Assembly (NCBI GenBank): GCA_001627335.1
Contig: LUPK01000015.1
Coordinates: 27,860-91,859 of the forward strand
Reading direction: 5' to 3'
DNA length: 64,000 nucleotides
Source of the DNA: Nocardioides sp. REDSEA-S33_B3
Lineage (GTDB): Bacteria > Actinomycetota > Actinomycetes > Propionibacteriales > Nocardioidaceae
This document shows, piece after piece, positions 50,452 to 57,963 of this stretch. How positions within the stretch are numbered: the first letter of the stretch is position 1; each line of letters starts with the position of its first letter. The notes under the pieces were generated by a model, which saw only the letters and a list, made by a program, of their open reading frames with translations, did not search any database and was not told the DNA's origin. Position numbers and translations under genes: made by a program.

Positions 50452-51260
50452 AGCCGCTTGCACCACTAGTCGCCATCTTCCTGGCCATCACGCCCACAGC
50501 CGCTGCAGAAGACCCGGAAGTCGGCGCCGGAGATCACGCATTCTTGGCTGGCATCGAGACAGTGTCGGCCCCCGAGCCCGCGGGGACGAGCTCTCAGGCC
50601 ACGTCCTCCCCTGTCGAGTACATCTACGAACCAGCCTGCGAACGAGGGTCGGGAGCGGCATCCGACTCCTTCTACGGCTGCGGGTCTCAGCAGTCGTGCG
50701 GCACGGACGGATTGCTCTTTAGCGTCGTTGCCGTCTCCTCGGAAGGCAGCAACCCGTTGGGCTTCACCTGTATCGAGCCTGGTCAGGCCACGCCCGTTGA
50801 CATTCTCACTCCGGGCCGCATCCTGGAGGCGTTCGAGCGCATCCCGCTGCCCGAGGCGCCGCTGGAGGTGCAGCCGCCGGGCGGGGTGACGCTGGTCAAC
50901 TTCGACACGATCCTGCACACCGACGCGCAGCCGTTCACTGAGACCGTGCAGCTGCTCAACCGGCAGATCACCTTCGACATCGAGCCCAGCGAGTTCACCT
51001 GGACCCTCGGCGACGGCCGCACCCTCACCACCACCGACCCGGGGCGGGCGTGGCGGGCGGGGCTGCCGATGAACGAGTACGTCTCGCACCGCTACGCCGA
51101 GGCCGGCACCGTCCAGCTCCAGCTGACCACCACCTGGTCCGCACGCTGGCGCCTGCCCAACGGCCCGTGGCGACCCGTCGCCGGCACCGTCGACATCACC
51201 TCTCCCCCGCAGGACCTCGAGATCACCACCGCGCGGCCGCAGCTCGTCTCCTACGACTGA
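50448..51260 (+). CDS. Secreted protein with PKD-like domain
   Basis: 270 residues with a signal peptide (KPLAPLVAIFLAITPTAAA), a Cys-containing middle (YEPACERGSGAASDSFYGCGSQQSCG) and a C-terminal domain with FDIEPSEFTWTLGDGRTLTTTDPGR and YVSHRYAEAGTVQLQLTTTW, a degenerate PKD fold. The FDTILHTDAQPFTETVQLLNRQITF segment links them. This domain order occurs in secreted proteins of Nocardioides-type actinobacteria paired with DUF6318 lipoproteins (my recollection, not checked). Role unknown, possibly surface assembly. Confidence 0.7.
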   Translation: MKPLAPLVAIFLAITPTAAAEDPEVGAGDHAFLAGIETVSAPEPAGTSSQATSSPVEYIYEPACERGSGAASDSFYGCGSQQSCGTDGLLFSVVAVSSEGSNPLGFTCIEPGQATPVDILTPGRILEAFERIPLPEAPLEVQPPGGVTLVNFDTILHTDAQPFTETVQLLNRQITFDIEPSEFTWTLGDGRTLTTTDPGRAWRAGLPMNEYVSHRYAEAGTVQLQLTTTWSARWRLPNGPWRPVAGTVDITSPPQDLEITTARPQLVSYD

Positions 51261-51338
51261 GCCGCGGCACCCACGGGGAGTTCTCCACAGATTTCCGCAG
51301 ATCCGACTTCACCTCTGGCGCCTGTCGGCGGCGAGAGG

Positions 51339-51344
51339 TAAGAT
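51339..51344 (+). promoter_or_regulatory. -10 box (TAAGAT) of leaderless HNH gene promoter
   Basis: TAAGAT ends 6 nt before the ATG at 51351, directly abutting the SOS box. Confidence 0.55.
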
Positions 51345-51360
51345 TCGAACATGAGTTCGA
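51345..51360. promoter_or_regulatory. LexA SOS box TCGAAC-N4-GTTCGA over the start codon
   Basis: TCGAACATGAGTTCGA is a perfect match to the mycobacterial-type SOS box TCGAAC(N)4GTTCGA, a 6-bp perfect palindrome whose centre contains the ATG of the HNH gene. LexA bound here would cover the transcription start and first codons. Confidence 0.8.
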
Positions 51361-52751
51361 AGCAGACGGATCGAGGCGCGGAGGCCAGCTCCGCGCTCGA
51401 CTCGCTGCGCGAGCTCGACCTCAGCACCATCGATGTCAGCGCCATCCCGGAGCAGCTGCTGGGCGACCTGCTCGCCACCGCCACCCGGGTCGAGTCCCAG
51501 GCCGCCGCGCTCCGTGGCGCCGTGCTCGCGGAAGCCGACCGTCGCAAGACCGCGCTGCGCACGGCCGCGAGCGGCACGGACGCATGGGCGGTCGAGTTCA
51601 CCGGCGACACCCGCGAGATGAACGCGGGCGGGCTACGGATCGCCCGGCTGCTGGAGGAGAAGTACCACGCGACCCGCGACGCCTTCGCCGCCGGCCGAGT
51701 CACGAAGGCTCAGGTCCGCGTCATCGTCAACGCCGCCGAGCAGTCCCCCACCCGCGCCACCGCGCTGCAGGTCGCCCAGGCCGAGGAGCTCATCCTCGGC
51801 AAGGCCACCGGCGACGGTCGCCGCAACGGCAAGCCGATGGACCCCAAGCGGCTGCGTCAGGCCGCTCGACGGATGTACGACCGGATCGACCACGACCTGG
51901 CCGACGAGCACGAGGCGATCATGCTCGGCCGGGAGTCCAAGCACGCCCAGCGCGACACCTACCTCATGCTCAGCGACAACGGCGACGGCACCTGGTCGGG
52001 CCGCTTCACGATCCCCGAGATGCACGGGCACCTCCTCACCTGGGCCCTCGACAAGATGACCGCCCCACGCCGCCAGTCCAAGGGCCCCCTCGGCCAGCAG
52101 GTCACCGACGAGGCCGCGGCCGACGGGAACGGCTGGCTCCCGGGTCCGCTGGAGAAGCGGGGCAACGCCCTGTGCGAGCTCATCGAGCACCTCCCCACCA
52201 CCGGCTGGCAGCTCACCGGCGGCGGCAACGCGACGACCCTGCTGGTGCGGGTCGAGTTCGACGACCTCGTACGCCGCGTCTCCGACGACATGGAGCAGCT
52301 CGGCGTCGGGCGGCTCGACAACGGCGTCAAGCTCACCGCGGCCCACGTCCAGCGGCTCGCTTGCGAGGCCGAGATCGTCCCGACCATCCTCGACAGCGAG
52401 GAGGCGGTGATGTTCCACGGTCGCGGACAGCGGCTCCACGACCGCCACCAGCGCAACGCCCTCGGCCAGATCCACGACTCCTGCGCGATCAGCGGCTGCG
52501 AGCGGCCCTTCGCCTGGTGCGAGATCCACCATCCGTACCCCTGGGCGGCCGGCGGCGGCACCGACATCACCAACGCGGTCCCCCTCTGCGGCTGGCACCA
52601 CCAACGAGCCCACGACGGCGACTTCGACCTCAGACGAGACCCACCCAACGGGCCGCACGCCTGGAAGCTCGCCCGCCGCCGACCACCCCGCGACTGGCGC
52701 GACCGGGCCGAGGCAGCTCAAGCCGCCGGCTACACCATCGTGCGCAGCTGA
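51351..52751 (+). CDS. DUF222 and HNH endonuclease domain protein (13E12-type)
   Basis: 466 residues. The N-terminal DUF222 region (LDSLRELDLSTIDVSAIPEQLLGDLLATATRVESQAAALR, GRVTKAQVRVIVNA) is helical. The C-terminal HNH nuclease motif has CAISGCERPFAWCEIHHPYPWAAGGGTDITNAVPLCGWHHQRAHDGDF, with two Cys pairs and the His/Asn/His residues of a metal-binding nuclease. Such 13E12-repeat proteins of mycobacteria are DNA-damage-inducible (established in M. tuberculosis for some). The ATG lies inside a perfect SOS box. Monocistronic, stop 105 bp before a convergent thioredoxin-like gene. Likely a DNA-damage-induced nuclease of unknown target. Confidence 0.88.
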   Translation: MSSKQTDRGAEASSALDSLRELDLSTIDVSAIPEQLLGDLLATATRVESQAAALRGAVLAEADRRKTALRTAASGTDAWAVEFTGDTREMNAGGLRIARLLEEKYHATRDAFAAGRVTKAQVRVIVNAAEQSPTRATALQVAQAEELILGKATGDGRRNGKPMDPKRLRQAARRMYDRIDHDLADEHEAIMLGRESKHAQRDTYLMLSDNGDGTWSGRFTIPEMHGHLLTWALDKMTAPRRQSKGPLGQQVTDEAAADGNGWLPGPLEKRGNALCELIEHLPTTGWQLTGGGNATTLLVRVEFDDLVRRVSDDMEQLGVGRLDNGVKLTAAHVQRLACEAEIVPTILDSEEAVMFHGRGQRLHDRHQRNALGQIHDSCAISGCERPFAWCEIHHPYPWAAGGGTDITNAVPLCGWHHQRAHDGDFDLRRDPPNGPHAWKLARRRPPRDWRDRAEAAQAAGYTIVRS

Positions 52752-52856
52752 GCCGACCGTGCATGCCTCACCACCAGCCGGCTCGCCCTGCCAGACCGCT
52801 CCGTCAGTTCGACCTGCCAGTCCGCCCTGCCAGCGACGCCGTCGTCGCTGCGCCGG

Positions 52857-53405
52857 TCAGGCCTCGACGATGCCGTCGAGCGCGGAGAGGACCGCCTCCT
52901 TGCGCGGGGCGCCGCTGGCGCGCGTCGCCTCGCTGCCCGAGGCGTCGAGGATCAACGTGGTCGGCGTGCGCAGCACGTCCAGCGCACGGACCAGCTCCAG
53001 GTGGTGCTCGGCATCCACCTCGAGGTGGACCACGCCTGGCACCACGCCGGCGACGTCACTGAGGATCGTGCGGGTCGCACGGCACGGCGCGCAGAACGCC
53101 GAGGAGAACTGCAGCAGCGTCGCCCGCTCGCCCAGCTGGGCCTCCGGCAGGGCCTCCAGGACGGCGGTCCAGGCGGCGCCGGTGGGTGCTGCGGTGGAGT
53201 GGTCTCGCGAGTGGTCTCGACGCCCGCTCGTCGCTGGCGCTCCTCGCTGCTCGACCACCTCGGCGGAGCCGTCACCGGTCTGCTCGACCACCTGGGGGCG
53301 CGGCGCAGAGGCGCTCTTGAAGCGGCCGTCCGTGCGGGCGCGGTAGAGGCCGAAGCCGAGGGCCAGCACGACGGCGATCACGACGATGGTCAGACCGGTG
53401 CCCAT
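52857..53405 (-). CDS. Membrane-anchored thioredoxin-like protein with repeat-derived linker
   Basis: 182 residues. An N-terminal helix (LTIVVIAVVLALGFGLY) anchors the protein. Residues about 38-70 (VVEQTGDGSAEVVEQRGAPATSGRRDHS) are encoded by dispersed repeats, and the remainder is a thioredoxin fold with active site FSSAFCAPCRATR and the cis-Pro loop RTPTTLILDASG. It would reduce disulfides outside the membrane if the anchor is a type II signal anchor. ATG 53405 is 9 nt from a TAGGTT box whose first three bases are the stop of the upstream HspR-like gene. Confidence 0.8.
   Translation of the reverse strand: MGTGLTIVVIAVVLALGFGLYRARTDGRFKSASAPRPQVVEQTGDGSAEVVEQRGAPATSGRRDHSRDHSTAAPTGAAWTAVLEALPEAQLGERATLLQFSSAFCAPCRATRTILSDVAGVVPGVVHLEVDAEHHLELVRALDVLRTPTTLILDASGSEATRASGAPRKEAVLSALDGIVEA
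53211..53293 (-). repeat. Dispersed repeats inside the thioredoxin-like gene
   Basis: A near-consensus reverse unit at 53211-53262 and a partial unit near 53277-53293 encode the linker between the anchor and the thioredoxin domain. Confidence 0.85.
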
Positions 53406-53417
53406 AGAGGGATCAAC

Positions 53418-53762
53418 CTACTGATCCGGGCGCGCATTCCCCGTGCGGGCGTCGTCGGAGCGGGCCAGCTCGCCGCGCAGCCGCTCGACCTCGGCCTCCA
53501 GCTCCAGGACCCGGGCGATGCCGGCGATGTTGAGCCCCTCGGCGAGCAGCTCGCGGATGCGGTGGAGGACCTCGATGTCGGCCTGGGAGTAGAGCCGCGT
53601 CCCGCCGGACGTGCGGTCGGGGGTGAGCAGTCCGCGCCGCTCGTACACCCGCAGGTTCTGCACCTCCATCCGCACCATGTCGGCCGCCACCGAGATCGCG
53701 AAGACCCCGTGCGTGCGACGCACGCGGGGCGCGTGCGGATCGGACGAACTGGTCGGGCTCAT
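53418..53762 (-). CDS. MerR-family regulator, HspR-like
   Basis: 114 residues with an N-terminal MerR winged helix (GVFAISVAADMVRMEVQNLRVYERRGLLTPDRTSGGTRLYSQADIEVLHRI) and a coiled coil. AADMVRMEVQNLRVYERRGLL and the GGTRLYS recognition are those of the heat-shock repressor HspR. It sits head-to-head with an Hsp20 gene, not with dnaK, so it probably controls small heat-shock protein expression. The start ATG at 53762 has a weak ribosome site; a shorter start at the ATG before RMEVQ is unlikely as it would remove the helix. Confidence 0.82.
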   Translation of the reverse strand: MSPTSSSDPHAPRVRRTHGVFAISVAADMVRMEVQNLRVYERRGLLTPDRTSGGTRLYSQADIEVLHRIRELLAEGLNIAGIARVLELEAEVERLRGELARSDDARTGNARPDQ

Positions 53763-53797
53763 GGGCTTGATTTTCCATGATCGGGGGAATACAACAA

Positions 53798-53819
53798 ACC
53801 TGTAACTGTTGATATAGGT
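53798..53819. promoter_or_regulatory. Inverted repeat ACCTGTA-N8-TATAGGT, candidate operator
   Basis: Imperfect dyad (6 of 7 pairs) in the divergent gap of the HspR-like and hsp20 genes. It differs from the HAIR consensus CTTGAGT-N7-ACTCAAG, so the recognised sequence would be different. The right arm can also serve as a -10 box. Confidence 0.4.
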
Positions 53820-53891
53820 AAGCGGGGCTCACGCAGACCCGCCACCGAGTGCCCATCCCGCACCCGAGATCCAGACAGAGGAGGAATCCCC

Positions 53892-54323
53892 ATGCTGCTC
53901 CGTACCGCTGACCCCTTCCGTGACTTCGACCGCCTGACCCAGCAGCTGCTGGGGACCACCAACCGCCCGGCCGTCATGCCGATGGACGCGTGGCGCGAGG
54001 GCGAGCGGTTCGTCATCGAGTTCGACCTGCCCGGCGTCTCCCCCGAGTCCATCGACCTCGACGTCGAGCGCAACGTCCTGACCGTCCGCGCCGAGCGCGT
54101 CGCCCGCAACGGCGACTGGGAGCGTCTGGCCTCCGAGCGCCCGACGGGCCAGTTCAGCCGCCAGCTCGTCCTCGGCGACAACCTCGACCTCGACCGGATC
54201 GAGGCGTCGTACGACGCCGGCGTGCTGCGCCTGGTCGTGCCGGTCGCCGAGAAGGCCAAGCCGCGCAAGATCGAGATCTCCGGCGTGACGCCGGAGAAGG
54301 AGACCGCCGCGATCGAGTCCTGA
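53892..54323 (+). CDS. Small heat-shock protein, Hsp20/alpha-crystallin family
   Basis: 143 residues with an alpha-crystallin domain: [30 protein letters not shown] (strand 2-4 region), [42 protein letters not shown] with the conserved GVL, and a short tail. It acts as an ATP-independent chaperone that holds unfolded proteins. The ATG has a strong GAGGAGG site 7 nt upstream. Divergent from the HspR-like gene with about 130 bp between, and followed by a long hairpin terminator. Confidence 0.9.
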   Translation: MLLRTADPFRDFDRLTQQLLGTTNRPAVMPMDAWREGERFVIEFDLPGVSPESIDLDVERNVLTVRAERVARNGDWERLASERPTGQFSRQLVLGDNLDLDRIEASYDAGVLRLVVPVAEKAKPRKIEISGVTPEKETAAIES

Positions 54324-54368
54324 TCACCACAGCACCAACACAGCGCCGCGCAGCGCGAACCAGCGCGA

Positions 54369-54404
54369 CGAAGGGCCCGGGAGCAAGTGCTCCCGGGCCC
54401 TTCG
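54369..54404 (+). terminator. Long hairpin terminator of hsp20
   Basis: A 17-bp perfect stem (54369-54385 with 54388-54404) around a 2-nt loop, made of CGAAGGGCCCGGGAGCA and its complement. It is downstream of the hsp20 stop. Confidence 0.85.
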
Positions 54405-54519
54405 TCACGTCTGCGCCGGGCGGCCACTGGTCCAGACCACCTCGAGAGCGACCCATCCGGGCCGATTGGCAGGATCGAACGTGGGGTAATCGGACTCGGG
54501 AGAGATCGTGGAGGCCCTG

Positions 54520-54684
54520 ATGGAGACAACCCTCGTGGTGACGCTGGCCGTGCTGGCGTGGTTGCTCCTGCCTCTTCCTCTCGCCGTCGCCTGCGGGCGG
54601 GCCTTCGACAGCGGGAGCTCCTCCCGCGAGCGACTCAGCCCCCCGCGAACGGCGGCAGGAACTCCACGGTCTCCCCGGGTCTGA
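54520..54684 (+). CDS. Small membrane protein, 54 residues
   Basis: ATG with GGAGG 5 nt upstream. ETTLVVTLAVLAWLLLPLPLAVACG is one hydrophobic helix, then a Ser/Arg-rich tail. Its 3' end overlaps the MoaD-like gene on the other strand. A single-span peptide of unknown function; could be spurious. Confidence 0.35.
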   Translation: METTLVVTLAVLAWLLLPLPLAVACGRAFDSGSSSRERLSPPRTAAGTPRSPRV

Positions 54685-54910
54685 CCAGCACCGAGGCCGG
54701 ATCGGCCTTGCCCACCGGCTGCTCGCCGATCAACGCCGAGCACGCCGCCAGGACCTCCCCCAGACGCGTGCCGGGGTGCAGGTCCACCGCTCTCTCGCGG
54801 ATCTCCGCCAGCGTCAACGGCGCCGGAGTCTCGACCAGGTCACGATCCGTGCCGGCTGCGTGCTTGGCGCCCGCCCAGTAGCGAATCTCGATGATCTGCG
54901 TCTCATTCAC
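54635..54910 (-). CDS. MoaD/ThiS family ubiquitin-like protein
   Basis: 91 residues with the beta-grasp fold: IIEIRYWAGAKHAAG, the ATPLTLAEIRERAVD-type helix and the C-terminus VEFLPPFAGG, whose terminal Gly-Gly is the site of thiocarboxylation in MoaD and ThiS. It would carry sulfur for molybdopterin or thiamine synthesis. The GTG at 54910 has AAGG upstream; a longer frame exists. It is divergent from glnR. No other moa or thi gene is nearby, so the target pathway is unknown. Confidence 0.8.
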   Translation of the reverse strand: MNETQIIEIRYWAGAKHAAGTDRDLVETPAPLTLAEIRERAVDLHPGTRLGEVLAACSALIGEQPVGKADPASVLVRPGETVEFLPPFAGG

Positions 54911-55023
54911 CCTTGGAACCTTCCAATATGACGCTCGGATTTCTGTAAGGTGCATGAACTATCAACGGCCGGAGCCCAACGTTGCGTTTCGGTCCCCACC
55001 CACACCCATGGGAGGAGACCAGT

Positions 55024-55776
55024 ATGAGCACCCTTCTGCTGCTGACCAGCGCGCTCCAGCCGTCCGCCGAGGTCCTGCCCGGTCTCGCGCTGCTCGGCCA
55101 CCACGTCAAGATCCTGCCCGCCGAGGGAAGCGCCCTCCTCGAGGCGCCCGAGGCCGACCTCCTCCTCGTCGACGGTCGCCAGGACCTCGCCCACGCCCGT
55201 GACCTCTGCCGACTGATCCGCACCACCGGCACCGAGGTCCCCGTCATCCTCGTCACCACCGAGGGCGGCCTCGCCGTCGTCTCCCACGACTGGGGCATGG
55301 ACGACGTCGTGCTGCACACCTGCGGCCCCGCCGAGCTCGAGGCCCGCATCAAGCTCGCCATCGGCCGCCTCAGCGCAGCCCGCGACGCCGCCGACCCCGA
55401 CGCCCATGTCATCCGCTCCGGCGAGGTCGTCGTCGACGACGCGACGTACACCGCCAAGGTCGGCAAGCGCCCGCTGGACCTGACGTTCAAGGAGTTCGAG
55501 CTCCTGAAGTTCCTGGCCCAGCACCCCGGCCGCGTCTTCAGCCGCCAGCAGCTGCTGCAGGAGGTGTGGGGCTACGACTACTTCGGCGGCACCCGCACCG
55601 TCGACGTCCACGTACGTCGCCTCCGCGCCAAGCTCGGCCCCGAGAACGAGACCCTCATCGGCACCGTCCGCAACGTCGGCTACCGCTTCGTGCTCCCCAC
55701 CAAGGAGTCCAAGCAGGCCGAGGCCGACGCACGCGCCGCTGAGGCCTCGGTCGACCGGGCCAGCGCGTCCGCCTGA
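55024..55776 (+). CDS. glnR: Global nitrogen regulator, OmpR-type
   Basis: 250 residues. The N-terminal receiver domain ([87 protein letters not shown]) is atypical. The C-terminal winged helix begins [55 protein letters not shown] and ends VRNVGYRFV. The [21 protein letters not shown] segment and the [12 protein letters not shown] receiver match actinobacterial GlnR, the regulator of nitrogen genes. GGGAGGAG precedes the ATG. Divergent from the MoaD-like gene. Confidence 0.9.
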   Translation: MSTLLLLTSALQPSAEVLPGLALLGHHVKILPAEGSALLEAPEADLLLVDGRQDLAHARDLCRLIRTTGTEVPVILVTTEGGLAVVSHDWGMDDVVLHTCGPAELEARIKLAIGRLSAARDAADPDAHVIRSGEVVVDDATYTAKVGKRPLDLTFKEFELLKFLAQHPGRVFSRQQLLQEVWGYDYFGGTRTVDVHVRRLRAKLGPENETLIGTVRNVGYRFVLPTKESKQAEADARAAEASVDRASASA

Positions 55777-55786
55777 CGCCGCCGGG

Positions 55787-55843
55787 CCCAGTCGCCGGGC
55801 CCCAGTCGCCGGGCTCAGTCGCCGGGCTCAGTCGCCGGGCCAC
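55787..55843. repeat. Tandem CAGTCGCCGGGC repeat over the DUF4235 stop codon
   Basis: Four units of about 13-14 bp (variants of CAGTCGCCGGGCC/T) fill the end of the DUF4235 gene and the gap before glnR's stop. On the minus strand each gives GGCGACTGAGCCC or GGCGACTGGGCCC, so the GD-stop end is duplicated. Confidence 0.85.
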
Positions 55844-56127
55844 TCCCCGGTCGCGCGCTGGAAGGCGCGCGCACCCCCGCGGTCGACCATCGCCTTCACC
55901 ACCGCGAAGATCGCCCCGTGGACGGCGGCGGCCGCCGCCACCTCGCGCCAGGAGTACTCCGACTCCAGCGCCTTGGGCGCATCGGCGTCGGGATGCCTGC
56001 TGACCCGCGTCCACACCTGTTGGAAGACCTGGCCGGCGAGGACGCCGGCCACGATCGAGCCGACCAGGCCGACCGGGCGGTACAGGATGCGGGCCGACCT
56101 GCTGGTGGGCTCCTCGTGCTTGCTCAT
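55828..56127 (-). CDS. DUF4235 family membrane protein
   Basis: 99 residues. SARILYRPVGLVGSIVAGVLAGQVFQQVWTRVS and REVAAAAAVHGAIFAVVKAMVDRGGARAFQRATG are two hydrophobic helices with the DUF4235 pattern. ATG overlaps the stop of the YihY gene by 4 bp. Last gene of the four-gene minus operon 57872-55828. Function unknown. The stop codon lies within a tandem repeat that duplicates the C-terminal codons. Confidence 0.82.
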   Translation of the reverse strand: MSKHEEPTSRSARILYRPVGLVGSIVAGVLAGQVFQQVWTRVSRHPDADAPKALESEYSWREVAAAAAVHGAIFAVVKAMVDRGGARAFQRATGEWPGD

Positions 56128-57218
56128 CTGGTGACCCCCTGGGTCTCTCGTCGTGCGGGGCGCTCGTCGGGCTCCGACGAGTCGCCCTCCTCGTCGTCGT
56201 CACGACCACGGGACTCGCGCAGGGCGCGACCGCGGCGTACGTCCTCGCGGTGCTTGGCCTCGGCCTTCTCGATCCCCGTCGTGTCGCGCGGCGGCAGCTG
56301 CAGCTCCTCCTCGGCCGACAGGCCCGCCTGGAGCTCGCGCCCCCGCTCGAGTTCGGAGTCGAGCTCGGCGCCGAACAGCAGCGCCAGGTTGGTCAGCCAC
56401 AGCCAGAGCAGGAACACGACCACGCCGGCCAGCGAGCCGTAGGTCTGGTCGTAGCTGGAGAAGTTGCCGACGTAGAAGCCGAACGCGGCCGACGCCGCCA
56501 CCCACACCACGATCGCCATCGCTGCGCCCACCGAGATCCAGCGGAACTTCGGCTGCTGCACGTTGGGGGTGGCGTAGTAGAGGATCGCGACCATCAGCAC
56601 CACGGCACCCAGCAGCACCGGCCACTTCGCGATGCTCCAGACCAGGACCGTGGAGTCCTCCAGCCCCAGCTGGGCACCGACGGCCTCGGCGGCCGGACCG
56701 GTCACGACCAGCGCCGTGAGCACCGCCGCGGCCAGGACCACCTCGACCAGAGTGACCACGAGCATCCACGGGCGCAGCTTCCAGAACGGGCGCCCCTCGG
56801 TGACCTCGTGGATGCGGTTCATCGCGCGGCCGAAGGAGCCGACGTACCCCGAGGCCGACCACAGCGCGGCCGCGAGCCCGGTCGCCAGGGCGAGCCCGGC
56901 TCCCGGTCCACTGCTCAGCTCCAGCAGTGTCGGCTCGAGGGTGTCGGCCACCGACCCCACACCGGTGTCACGCAGCACCTCGAGCACGGTGCGCGCCGCC
57001 TGGTCGCCCTGCCCCACCAGACCGACGAGGCTGAGCAGCGCGATGAGGCCGGGGAAGAGCGCCAGCACCGCGTAGTAGGTGAGCGCGGCGGCGTTGTCGG
57101 TGCACTGGTCCTTGCCGAACTCCCGGGCGGTCTTGCGCAGGACGTACTTCCACGACCGAGCGGTCAGGTCGTCCGGGGAGTCGGGCTTCACCTCGGCGTC
57201 GGGGGCCGGTGCGCTCAT
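56124..57218 (-). CDS. YihY/BrkB family membrane protein
   Basis: 364 residues with about six hydrophobic helices. CTDNAAALTYYAVLALFPGLIALLSL, ATGLAAALWSASGYVGSFGRAMNRI, WMLVVTLVEVVLAAAVLTALVV, WSIAKWPVLLGAVVLMVAILYYATPNVQQPKFRWIS and SYDQTYGSLAGVVVFLLWLWLTNLALLFGAELDSELERGRE follow the family order. The C-terminal tail is strongly charged. ATG 57218 follows GGAGGAGG. Overlaps the neighbours by 4 bp on both sides. The function of the family is unproven; once called ribonuclease BN, which is wrong. Confidence 0.9.
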   Translation of the reverse strand: MSAPAPDAEVKPDSPDDLTARSWKYVLRKTAREFGKDQCTDNAAALTYYAVLALFPGLIALLSLVGLVGQGDQAARTVLEVLRDTGVGSVADTLEPTLLELSSGPGAGLALATGLAAALWSASGYVGSFGRAMNRIHEVTEGRPFWKLRPWMLVVTLVEVVLAAAVLTALVVTGPAAEAVGAQLGLEDSTVLVWSIAKWPVLLGAVVLMVAILYYATPNVQQPKFRWISVGAAMAIVVWVAASAAFGFYVGNFSSYDQTYGSLAGVVVFLLWLWLTNLALLFGAELDSELERGRELQAGLSAEEELQLPPRDTTGIEKAEAKHREDVRRGRALRESRGRDDDEEGDSSEPDERPARRETQGVTR

Positions 57219-57463
57219 CGACGCCTCCTCCACACCGCCAGCGCCACGAGCCCCGCCGCCACGACGCCCGCGCCGACGGCGATCTCGGTGCCGTGCTGCT
57301 CGCGCAGCTCGCCGATGCGACGCCGGGCCCGGCTGCGGACGTCCAGCCGCTCCCCCAGCGCACCCACGGTCTCCGCGAGGTCGGCGCGCGTCTGCTCGAT
57401 CTCCTCCTGGACCCGCGCCGGGTCCTCCCGCTCCCCGGCGGTGTCGTCGTGCTGCTCAGCCAC
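57215..57463 (-). CDS. DUF3618-type small membrane protein
   Basis: 82 residues with a helical acidic N-terminus (DPARVQEEIEQTRADLAETVGALGERLDVRSRAR) that is the DUF3618 signature, and one C-terminal helix (IAVGAGVVAAGLVALAVW) with an Arg tail. It is probably an inner-membrane or envelope accessory protein. ATG overlaps the stop of the holin-X gene by 8 bp and its stop overlaps the start of YihY. Confidence 0.82.
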   Translation of the reverse strand: MAEQHDDTAGEREDPARVQEEIEQTRADLAETVGALGERLDVRSRARRRIGELREQHGTEIAVGAGVVAAGLVALAVWRRRR

Positions 57464-57872
57464 GGCGTGCTCCCTTCACGGCCTCGAGGTCCTGCTGGAC
57501 GCTCTGCGCGGACTCCTGCAGCGGCGGCGGCGCCTGCTGCACCTGGCTCCTCCCCGTCAGGGCGGCGACGCCGACGGCGACGAGGAGGGCGCCGCCCACG
57601 ACCAGGGCGGCCAGCCACGCGGGCCACACCACGGCGAGCCCGAGGATGGCCGCCGCGACCAGGACGCCGACGGCGTACAGGCTCAGCACGCCGGCGGTCC
57701 CGAACAGGCCGAGACCCAGTCCGGCGTGCCGGGCGCTGTCCTTCACCTCGGCGCGCGCGAGCCTCAGCTCCGCGCTCACCAGCTCCGACACCTGGTGGGA
57801 CAGCCGGTCCATCAGCTCCGGCGTGGACAGCCCCATGGGGTCGCTCTCCGAGCTCTCTCGTCTGTGCTCCAT
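57456..57872 (-). CDS. Actinobacterial holin-X / phage-holin-type membrane protein
   Basis: 138 residues. STPELMDRLSHQVSELVSAELRLARAEVKDSARHAGLGLGLFGTAGVLSLYAVGVLVAAAILGLAVVWPAWLAALVVGGALLVAVGVAALTG is the Holin-X (PF07332) pattern with three hydrophobic segments, and the tail is Gln-rich. ATG 57872 has no clear ribosome site; the ATG at 57836 has GGAGAG upstream and may be the true start (126 residues). First gene of an operon with DUF3618, YihY and DUF4235. Confidence 0.78.
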   Translation of the reverse strand: MEHRRESSESDPMGLSTPELMDRLSHQVSELVSAELRLARAEVKDSARHAGLGLGLFGTAGVLSLYAVGVLVAAAILGLAVVWPAWLAALVVGGALLVAVGVAALTGRSQVQQAPPPLQESAQSVQQDLEAVKGARRG

Positions 57873-57951
57873 GCCGACGACGGTGCCCGGTGAGCGCCGG
57901 CCCAACCACTCCCTTCGGGTGACCTGGCACCTCCCCGCCCCGCCCCCCACG

Positions 57952-57957
57952 TAACGT
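57952..57957 (+). promoter_or_regulatory. -10 box (TAACGT) of leaderless mshD promoter
   Basis: TAACGT ends 6 nt before the GTG at 57964. It favours this GTG over the one at 57961. Confidence 0.55.
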
Positions 57958-57963
57958 GGAGTG

